A stretch of DNA of 17,533 nt. It comes from an uncultured Pseudomonas sp. GTDB lineage: Bacteria; Pseudomonadota; Gammaproteobacteria; Pseudomonadales; Pseudomonadaceae. The translations under genes and the position numbers were made by a program. The stretch is from assembly GCF_946886105.1 (NCBI RefSeq), contig NZ_CAMPHV010000071.1, positions 1 to 17,533 on the forward strand, read 5' to 3'. This document shows, piece by piece, positions 12,152-17,533 of this stretch; within the stretch, counting starts at the first letter, position 1, and the number at the start of each line of letters is the position of its first letter. Below the pieces are notes generated by a model, which was not told where the DNA came from, did not search any database, and saw only the letters and a program-made list of their open reading frames with translations.

Positions 12152-12925
12152 ATGCCTGGATGCAAGAAGTGTAAGCTCGAAATCGCCCCGACTTTGTTCT
12201 ATCGGCACCTGTCGAAATGTGCCCCAGAGAGCATCGCGGAGCTCCCGCAGCATGCGCGGCATTGGGCCCCGCACGAATTCGTCAAAAGGGGCTACTTCAA
12301 TCCGTTCCCGGGACTACCGGATCCGCACCAACAGAAAAAGGACGTTATCTGGGAGGCCCTCGGAGAGCCCTGGATTCGCAAGAAAGTCGATACGGAGCTT
12401 GCGAGTATTCTTTCATCGACCCACAAGTTGCAAAACTTCGAACACGTTGGCTTCAAGACCCGCATAACCATCTCAAAGGATGTGATCCAACCTTGTGTCT
12501 ACTATCGCAAGATGAGCCAAGGAGAGTGGGATGCGGTCAGGAACTTGCCTAATCCATTCCAGGGCACCTTCAACCATATCAATACCGACCATTATCGGTA
12601 CTGGATGTCATCTTCCCTGCGCAAAGTTACCGCCTTCGGCAACGCGAACGCTGCGGATGCCGAAGGCATAATCGTGAAAATCACCTTCAGCCAGGACCCG
12701 ATCAATGTGTTCCGTGCCCGACTCGCGGCCCACCAGAAGCCTGGCGTCCAGGCGGACGCCAGCAAGGTGGCCGTCCACCGGGAAGGCTTTGCCGAGATCG
12801 GCAACATGAGCACGGATACCGATCTGGCAGAGGTGCTCGTGCCAACCAGGTTGCACCACAACCTGGGTTTCACCAGCACGCAGGCGGTCGAGTTGAATGG
12901 GATCAAGCAGGCATTTGAAAGCCTG
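12152..12925 (+). CDS. Hypothetical protein with N-terminal Cys/His cluster
   Basis: This 257-aa protein is of unrecognised family. The ATG at 12152 is preferred over a GTG at 12107 because GGAG lies about 8 nt upstream. The N-terminus CKKCKLEIAPTLFYRHLSKC has Cys-x2-Cys ... His-x3-Cys spacing of a small zinc-finger-like knuckle. The C-terminal half has YYRKMSQGEW, YWMSSSLRKVTAFGNAN, EGIIVKITF and DLAEVLVP. This series (R, then S-x-S, then E before a hydrophobic strand) resembles ADP-ribosyltransferase-like toxin domains, but that is a weak visual match. It does not sit in a visible operon; converging gene downstream at 12980. Confidence 0.65.
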
Positions 12926-12979
12926 TGATTGCGCGGCTGTGGATGAGGGACCGGCTAATCCTTGGTCGCCCTACTCCGA

Positions 12980-13327
12980 TTACGCCGAATGCACTCCCCG
13001 CGAATCCTCTGGCGCCTGGTCTCGCTCGTTCATGCCGTAATCCCGAATAACAGTAGCGACGCGCAGTCGGTAGTCGGTAAAGATCACCTGCCGCCCGGCC
13101 TGCTGGGTCGAGCGGTGAGGTTCGAAGTTGCGCCATAGCTTTACGGCCTCTTCATCCCGCCAGAACGACAGTGAAAGGATTTTTCCTGGATTGGTGAGGC
13201 TTTCGAAACGTTCTATCGAGAGAAAGCCGTCGATCTGTTCCAGGTGCGGGCGTAGCGCGCTTGCGGCGTCGAAGTAGTCCTGTCGGCGCTGCCCATGGGG
13301 CAGCACCTCGAAAATCACCGCGATCAT
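12980..13327 (-). CDS. Antibiotic-biosynthesis-monooxygenase (ABM) domain protein
   Basis: This 115-aa single-domain protein of the dimeric alpha-beta barrel superfamily starts [20 protein letters not shown], followed by [20 protein letters not shown] and [18 protein letters not shown], the usual ABM pattern. The ATG at 13327 overlaps the stop of the upstream NIPSNAP gene by 4 nt (ATGA), so the two are translationally coupled. ABM proteins act as small-molecule monooxygenases or in reactive-species protection; no substrate can be assigned. The C-terminal tail ([15 protein letters not shown]) is probably disordered. Confidence 0.88.
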   Translation of the reverse strand: MIAVIFEVLPHGQRRQDYFDAASALRPHLEQIDGFLSIERFESLTNPGKILSLSFWRDEEAVKLWRNFEPHRSTQQAGRQVIFTDYRLRVATVIRDYGMNERDQAPEDSRGVHSA

Positions 13328-13671
13328 GCCAGGCCTCCCAACGGCAGAGCTGGTATGCCGAGCGTGCCCTCCACCACCTCGACGAAGCTTCGTTCCTCCT
13401 TGAGGATGAACCGCAGCTCCTGGGCCATGGTGAAGTTCCGGCGTCCGTCCGGGTCGGACTTCAAGCGGGCGCGGTAGGCCTCGTAAGCCGCCAGACTGTC
13501 GAACGCGATCAGCCCCCAGGCGACATTGTTGGTCCCCTCGTGAGGCAGGAAGTAGCCCAACAGATGGCCGCCACATTTGGGAATGATGCGCCCCCAGTTT
13601 TCCGCGTACTGCTTGAACGCATCGCGCTGGAAAGGATCGATTTCATAACGGATAACGCAGGTGATGCCCAT
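13324..13671 (-). CDS. NIPSNAP-family protein
   Basis: This 115-aa protein is a dimeric alpha-beta barrel of the NIPSNAP type: [40 protein letters not shown], then [20 protein letters not shown]. The ATG at 13671 has AAAGGAG 8 nt upstream; longer in-frame extensions run antisense through the regulator and are rejected. It is the first gene of a pair with the ABM protein, divergent from an ArsR-type regulator 75 bp away that probably controls it. The biochemical function of bacterial NIPSNAP proteins is unresolved. Confidence 0.9.
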   Translation of the reverse strand: MGITCVIRYEIDPFQRDAFKQYAENWGRIIPKCGGHLLGYFLPHEGTNNVAWGLIAFDSLAAYEAYRARLKSDPDGRRNFTMAQELRFILKEERSFVEVVEGTLGIPALPLGGLA

Positions 13672-13711
13672 GTGCTGCTCCTTTGAACGGGTGTGGAGGC
13701 ACGTTAGCGCT

Positions 13712-13746
13712 TTGCCGGCCATCGGCGGTTCGACTAGGATCGAACC
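13712..13746 (+). promoter_or_regulatory. Promoter and palindromic operator of the ArsR-type regulator; leaderless start
   Basis: -35 TTGCCG (13712-13717), a 17-bp spacer and -10 TAGGAT (13735-13740) predict a transcription start at or next to the A of the ATG (13747). A perfect palindrome GGTTCGA-N6-TCGAACC fills 13727-13746, from inside the spacer to the base before the ATG. This is the natural position for an autoregulatory operator. No ribosome-binding site exists, so the mRNA is probably leaderless. Confidence 0.6.
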
Positions 13747-14532
13747 ATGAGTGAAGGTCCTAACATCGTGCGCATTGCGGCGCTTATCGGCGATAACGCT
13801 CGGGCGGAGGTGCTTTCCGCTCTGATGGCGGGCGGCGCGCTGACCGCTACCGAGCTGGCGGATATGGCCGGCGTCACCAAGCAAACCATCAGTTTCCACC
13901 TCGGCAAGTTGCTGGAGGCCGGGCTGCTCGAGGTCGAGCCGCAGGGCCGACACCGTTACTTCCGGCTTGCCGGCCAGGAAGTCGCGCAGGTGTTGGAATC
14001 CTTGATGGGCATGGCGGTGCAAAGCGAAAGCGCTCGCCCGCGAACCGGCCCGCGCGACCCGGCCCTGCGCAAGGCGCGGGTCTGTTACGACCATCTCGCC
14101 GGCGAATTGGGCGTGCTGGCGTACGAGGAAATGCTGCGCCAGGGCGTGTTCGAAATACGCCAGGAAGGGCCATGGCTCACTCAGCACGGTCGCCTCTGGT
14201 TTCGCCATTTAGGCATAGACACGGACGCGCTTGCTTGTGCCAAGCGCTCGTTCTGCAGGGCCTGTCTCGATTGGAGCGAGCGCCGGCATCACCTGGCAGG
14301 CGCGCTCGGCGCTGCATTGCTGACACGCATCCAGGAACTCGGCTGGGCGAAACGGGCAAGGGATTCCCGCGTTATCGTCTTCAGCGATCGGGGCGAGGCG
14401 TCGCTGTTGGCGATGCTCAGCTCGCGGGGTGTTGCATCCGAGCGTGGCCAACAAAGCGCCGCAAACGACGCCCCTGTCACCGAACTATTTCTCCAGCGTC
14501 GCGAGGCGCATTCGGGGGGCGATTCGCAATGA
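13747..14532 (+). CDS. ArsR-family HTH transcriptional regulator
   Basis: This 261-aa protein has an N-terminal winged helix of ArsR type: [20 protein letters not shown], then [20 protein letters not shown] (recognition helix about residues 42-58) and the wing [16 protein letters not shown]. ArsR metal-binding motifs such as CxC near helix 3 are absent. The C-terminal part contains C117 and a CRAC pair in [21 protein letters not shown], which could be a ligand-binding site. The last ~40 residues (after [12 protein letters not shown]) look like a disordered extension. It is divergent from the NIPSNAP-ABM pair, which it probably represses from the 75-bp intergenic region. Its stop overlaps the ATG of the DUF1905 gene (ATGA). 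Confidence 0.9.
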   Translation: MSEGPNIVRIAALIGDNARAEVLSALMAGGALTATELADMAGVTKQTISFHLGKLLEAGLLEVEPQGRHRYFRLAGQEVAQVLESLMGMAVQSESARPRTGPRDPALRKARVCYDHLAGELGVLAYEEMLRQGVFEIRQEGPWLTQHGRLWFRHLGIDTDALACAKRSFCRACLDWSERRHHLAGALGAALLTRIQELGWAKRARDSRVIVFSDRGEASLLAMLSSRGVASERGQQSAANDAPVTELFLQRREAHSGGDSQ

Positions 14533-15080
14533 CGCAAAGTGCGGCAAAATCTCAGATCGAAGCCAAGCTGCTGCGTCCGGCCAAGCCGGGCAGCGACGCG
14601 CCGTGGGCATTCGTCGTGTTGCCCAAGAGCGCGAGCGAAAAGCTGCCGCGACGCGGCCGGACGACGGTGGAAGGCACTCTCAACGGTCATGCCTTCCAGG
14701 CTACGCTCGAACCGGACGGGCAATTGAGCCATTGGCTACCGGTGAGCAAAGCGCTACTCGACACCGCCGGCGTCAACGTTGGCGATAGGGTCACGCTCGA
14801 GATCATGCCCGTGGAGCAAGAGCCCGAACCTGAGATCCCAGCAGACCTGCAACAAGCCCTGGCGGCGGCTCCCGAAGCGCGAGCCGTGTGGGACGACACG
14901 ACCACCATCGCGCGCCTCGACTGGATCCATTGGATCACCTCGGCCAAGCAGGCCAAGACGCGGGCGCAGCGGATCAGCAATGCCTGCGACATGCTCGCTT
15001 CCGGGAAGCGGCGGGTTTGCTGTTTCGATCCATCCGGCTACTACAGCAAGGCCCTCAGCGCGCCCAAAGCGGCGGATTAG
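14529..15080 (+). CDS. YdeI/OmpD-associated family protein (DUF1905)
   Basis: This 183-aa protein starts at the ATG that overlaps the regulator stop by 4 nt. Residues ~10-95 form a DUF1905 beta domain (WAFVVLPKSASEKLPRRGRT, VEGTLNGHAFQATLEPDG, then VGDRVTLEIMPVEQEPEPEI). The C-terminal part (ADLQQALAAAPEARAVWDD, LDWIHWITSAKQAKTRAQRI) is the YdeI/OmpD-associated (PF13376-type) helical domain. Some members are annotated as bacteriocin-protection proteins, but the mechanism is unknown. Coupling to the regulator gene suggests a shared regulon with the NIPSNAP-ABM pair. CDMLASGKRRVCCF ends the domain as usual. Confidence 0.9.
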   Translation: MTQSAAKSQIEAKLLRPAKPGSDAPWAFVVLPKSASEKLPRRGRTTVEGTLNGHAFQATLEPDGQLSHWLPVSKALLDTAGVNVGDRVTLEIMPVEQEPEPEIPADLQQALAAAPEARAVWDDTTTIARLDWIHWITSAKQAKTRAQRISNACDMLASGKRRVCCFDPSGYYSKALSAPKAAD

Positions 15081-15092
15081 GCCTGACGCAAA

Positions 15093-15153
15093 GTAGGTTG
15101 CGCCGTGCGCACCGAAGAACTGCGTCAAGGCCGGTGCGCGCGGCGCACCCTAC
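15093..15153. repeat. Long inverted repeat after the DUF1905 gene
   Basis: The 21-bp arms 15093-15113 (starting GTAGGTTGCGCC) and 15133-15153 (ending GCGCACCCTAC) are complementary at 19 of 21 positions, with a 19-bp loop. The GTAGGGTGCGCC...GGCGCACCCTAC style is a common Pseudomonas intergenic repeat. It could terminate or protect the upstream transcript. Confidence 0.7.
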
Positions 15154-15259
15154 GGTCGGCCCTGACCATTCGGCGGTTCTGATCGAGACCAAGCGCTCAA
15201 GCGCGCGCAACTCTGCCCATAGCAGCCTAGGCTTGGGTTATCGCAGTTGGATTTCGCCT

Positions 15260-16327
15260 ATGAATAGCAGCGACCAGTCCCCAGCACCGGTTTTTGTGCG
15301 GCGCCCGCAGTTCTGGCAAGTGGCCAAGCGTTGTTGCCAGATTGCGGGCACGGTGGATGTGGCGTTTTTCTTCATTTTCTATGCCTTCGGCTCACCGATC
15401 CTCGCGTGGGTCAACGTCATCAGTGTTTCCATGTACATCCTCGCCTACCAGGCGTTGGCCAGGCGGCGCAATCGCCTGGCGATTGTGCTGATCTGGACGG
15501 AGGTGATCGTCCACGCGACCTTGGGCACGCTGCTGATCGGCTGGGACAGTGGCTTTCATTACTACCTACTGATGTTCATTCCGGCGATGTTTCTCAGCAT
15601 GCCGCTGCGCACCGCCCTTGCGGCATTGATTTTTTTGTGGGGTTTTTACGTGTTGCTGGATGTGGCGATGTGGACTGTCGAGCCGCTGCAGCCGATTTCC
15701 CGCAGTGCCTTGCTGGCGGTGCACCTGTTCAATCTGAGCGTGGTATTCGCCATGTTCAGTTACCTGTCGTTCTTCTACCTGAAGATCGTCAATTCGGCGC
15801 AGCGCAAGCTGCGGCATATGGCGGCCACCGACCCGCTGACTGGGTTGTTCAACCGCCGGCATATGATCGAGCTGGCCGAGAGGGAGTTGGCGCGCTTCCA
15901 GCGCAGCCAGCATCCGATTGGGGTGCTATTGCTGGATATCGATCACTTCAAGGCGATCAACGACAGCCATGGCCATGACATTGGCGACAAGGTGTTGGTG
16001 GAAGTGGCGAACGGCATCAAGTCGGAGCTACGAAGCCAGGACCTGATCGCACGCTGGGGCGGCGAGGAGTTTTTGGCCGTACTCCCGGATACCGATCTGG
16101 AGCAGGCACGCTCGAGTGCCGAGCGGGTCAGACAGGCGCTGATGCGACAGCAATGGTGTTTCGGCGGCAAGCCCGTCGCCGTCACCATCAGTGTGGGTGT
16201 CAGCGAGTTTCAGGATGGCGACGAGTTGAAAAGCGCGATCAACCGGGCCGATAAGGCGCTGTACCGCTGCAAGGACAACGGCCGCAACCGGGTCGAGGTG
16301 TGCCGCGGTACCGAGCAAAACGTTTGA
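15260..16327 (+). CDS. Membrane-anchored diguanylate cyclase (GGDEF)
   Basis: This 355-aa inner-membrane protein makes c-di-GMP from two GTP. Five to six transmembrane helices occupy about residues 30-176. The cytoplasmic GGDEF domain starts at DPLTGLFNRRHM (191-202). DIDHFKAINDSHGHDIGD provides the metal and base contacts, and the active site is GGEEF (267-271), a catalytically competent variant. The inhibitory I-site RSQD (258-261) lies exactly five residues before it, so product inhibition is expected. ATG at 15260 is chosen as the first Met before the hydrophobic region; a clear SD is absent (ATTTCGCCT precedes). No PAS or other sensor domain is seen, so the membrane part itself is the likely sensor. 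Confidence 0.93.
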   Translation: MNSSDQSPAPVFVRRPQFWQVAKRCCQIAGTVDVAFFFIFYAFGSPILAWVNVISVSMYILAYQALARRRNRLAIVLIWTEVIVHATLGTLLIGWDSGFHYYLLMFIPAMFLSMPLRTALAALIFLWGFYVLLDVAMWTVEPLQPISRSALLAVHLFNLSVVFAMFSYLSFFYLKIVNSAQRKLRHMAATDPLTGLFNRRHMIELAERELARFQRSQHPIGVLLLDIDHFKAINDSHGHDIGDKVLVEVANGIKSELRSQDLIARWGGEEFLAVLPDTDLEQARSSAERVRQALMRQQWCFGGKPVAVTISVGVSEFQDGDELKSAINRADKALYRCKDNGRNRVEVCRGTEQNV

Positions 16328-16494
16328 ACGGTTAGCGTCTTGCAACATCCCGGCATTTTTCCGCGAACGCCCCCCGGCGCCGCCAACCTCTGACAACCTC
16401 GCGACCATCGACGATTGTCCTGCGGTCGTTCATCATCGATAACGGCCGGCAAATCGCCCACGCGCCCAACCCTGATCGACACGGATTGACGACC
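16328..16494. other. Intergenic region before the DUF1993 gene
   Basis: About 167 bp with no ORF. A weakly defined promoter probably lies here, but I cannot point to a confident -35/-10 pair. No repeat of the classes above is seen. Confidence 0.4.
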
Positions 16495-16998
16495 ATGCCC
16501 CCGAAAAACATTTTCCTTCGCTATCTGAAGCAGCTGTGCGCGCTGATCGACAAGATCGAGGCGCATGCGGGTGAAGAGCTGGGTTCCGCCGCCTTATCGG
16601 AGGATATGTTCCCGCTCTTGAGCCAAGCGCGTATCGCCGCAAACTTCTCGCTCAGGGCGTGTTGCCCGTTGGCCGGCACCGAGGTGTTGTCGTTCGATAA
16701 CGGCGAGGTGAGCTTTGCCGGATTGAAGAAGCAGCTCAACCAAACCATCGATTACCTGCAGGCGTTGGATATCCCGAATGCCGATGGCGGCGCCGCTGAA
16801 GTCCGCGAGAACGCGGGCTTCGCCAAAATCGCCATGCCGGTCGACGACTATGTTCACTCGCTCGCCCTACCGAACTTCTTTTTCCATATCAGCATGGTTT
16901 ACGCCATTGCCAGAAGCCGCGGGGTGCCGGTCAGCAAAGGCGATTACGATGGCTACCACAGTTATCCGCAGGATTTTTCGTTCGTGCTGGAAAAATAA
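16495..16998 (+). CDS. DUF1993-family protein
   Basis: This 167-aa protein starts at the ATG 16495 (MPPKNIFLRYLKQL); a TTG at 16486 is a weaker option, and no good SD is seen for either. The pattern YLKQLCALIDKIEAHA, LSEDMFPLLSQARIAANFSL, LQALD and SLALPNFFFHISMVYAIARS, with final GDYDGY, is characteristic of DUF1993, a four-helix DinB-like family. DinB-like proteins often bind metal and thiols, but the function of DUF1993 is unknown. It precedes the VOC gene by 35 bp in the same direction, so they probably form a pair. Confidence 0.88.
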   Translation: MPPKNIFLRYLKQLCALIDKIEAHAGEELGSAALSEDMFPLLSQARIAANFSLRACCPLAGTEVLSFDNGEVSFAGLKKQLNQTIDYLQALDIPNADGGAAEVRENAGFAKIAMPVDDYVHSLALPNFFFHISMVYAIARSRGVPVSKGDYDGYHSYPQDFSFVLEK

Positions 16999-17033
16999 CC
17001 ACCCTGCCCTTCGCTACAACGAGGACGTTCGCA

Positions 17034-17468
17034 ATGGCTGAAGTCATAGGTATCGATCACATCTACATCACGGTCTCCGACCTGGCCCGGTCGGAGTTTT
17101 TTTATGATCGGGTTCTACTGGGCGCGCTGGAATTCCGTAAAAACAGCTTCACCCTGGCTGGCGATCCCCATATCCAGTACTTCAACAAGCTCTTTGGCGT
17201 GGTGTTGCGCCCGGCTCGTTCCAAAGCGGAGCACGACCCCTACTCGCCTGGCTTGCATCACCTGTGCCTGCGCGTCGAATCGGCGGCCGACGTCCAGGCG
17301 GTCGCCGAGCAGCTGCGCAGCCAGGGCATAGCGGCCAGCGATGCCAGGCGCTACCCGGAATACGCCGAGGATTACAGCGCGACCTTCTTTTCGGACCCCG
17401 ATGGCATCCGTCTGGAAGTGACCAACTATCGCCAGGAGCGGCGTGAGCGCCATGACAACTGGAACTAG
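17034..17468 (+). CDS. VOC-family (glyoxalase/dioxygenase superfamily) protein
   Basis: This 144-aa protein is made of two beta-alpha-beta-beta-beta units. The first has IDHIYITVSDLARSEFFYDR with the first metal ligand candidate H9. The second has GLHHLCLRVESAADVQAVAE with a histidine pair and ends SDPDGIRLEVTNY with the conserved acidic ligand (E in RLEV). These are the standard positions for a glyoxalase/VOC metal site, so it is probably a metal-dependent small-molecule enzyme such as a lyase, thiol transferase or dioxygenase. GAGG lies 9 nt before the ATG. It follows the DUF1993 gene closely. The window ends 65 bp after its stop with nothing recognisable. Confidence 0.92.
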   Translation: MAEVIGIDHIYITVSDLARSEFFYDRVLLGALEFRKNSFTLAGDPHIQYFNKLFGVVLRPARSKAEHDPYSPGLHHLCLRVESAADVQAVAEQLRSQGIAASDARRYPEYAEDYSATFFSDPDGIRLEVTNYRQERRERHDNWN

Positions 17469-17533
17469 CAGGCCGTTGAAAAAGGCTATGTACCAGCCAT
17501 GTGTTGAGTCGCCCCGAACCGCTATGCGGTGCA

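Noticed and set aside
13672..14208. Long N-terminal extension of the NIPSNAP gene
   Set aside because: It runs antisense through the ArsR-type regulator; the ATG at 13671 with AAAGGAG gives the normal family length.
1..17533. CRISPR arrays, tRNA or rRNA genes
   Set aside because: No regularly spaced short direct repeats with unique spacers and no tRNA-like or rRNA-like sequence were seen on reading.

Overview
The window looks like a chromosomal segment of a Pseudomonas-type gammaproteobacterium. The evidence is the GC-rich coding sequence, Pseudomonas-style interspersed palindromic repeats, Anr-type (TTGAY-N4-ATCAR) sites upstream of hemN and nrdD, and a family of ~76-bp attC sites of the kind found in Pseudomonas chromosomal integrons. 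A P. stutzeri/mendocina/alcaligenes-like host is my inference; the species cannot be read from the sequence.

Region 1 (1-5760, minus strand) is an anaerobic-metabolism block. It contains nrdD, a separate 54-aa ORF carrying the glycyl-radical tail of NrdD, nrdG, hemN and a small four-helix membrane protein. Both transcription units have a well-placed Anr/Dnr box. The nrd unit also has two NrdR-like boxes exactly 31 bp apart. The NrdD catalytic chain (673 aa) stops after its zinc-type CxxH/CxxC region, and the RVMGY glycyl-radical motif sits in the separate ORF. The class III reductase therefore appears to be two polypeptides.

Region 2 (about 5760-11450, plus strand, visibly lower GC) is an array of integron gene cassettes without an integrase gene in the window (a CALIN or an integron tail). 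I see seven attC sites or attC remnants. Cargo: a DUF4160-like protein plus a small unknown, a 172-aa unknown, a small membrane protein, an OLD-family ATPase/TOPRIM nuclease (candidate anti-phage gene), a 177-aa unknown and a small lipoprotein. Two adjacent cassettes begin with the same ~176-bp head. It is bounded on both sides by integron core-like sites and carries a 33-codon mini-ORF whose TAG stop lies in a GTTAG core, 7-8 nt before the start codon of an otherwise SD-less cargo gene. This recalls ORF-11 at attI1 of class 1 integrons and is the most novel-looking feature here. Two decayed IS1111-type (IS110 family) elements sit inside attC sites, and a third attC is broken at the same internal position.

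Region 3 (about 11450-17533) returns to chromosomal-looking genes: an SRPBCC/AHSA1 protein, an unknown protein with an N-terminal Cys/His cluster, and a NIPSNAP plus antibiotic-biosynthesis-monooxygenase pair divergent from an ArsR-type regulator. That regulator's promoter predicts a leaderless mRNA with a perfect palindrome ending at its ATG. It is translationally coupled to a YdeI/OmpD-associated DUF1905 protein. A membrane diguanylate cyclase, a DUF1993 protein and a VOC-family protein complete the window. No rRNA, tRNA or CRISPR array was seen.
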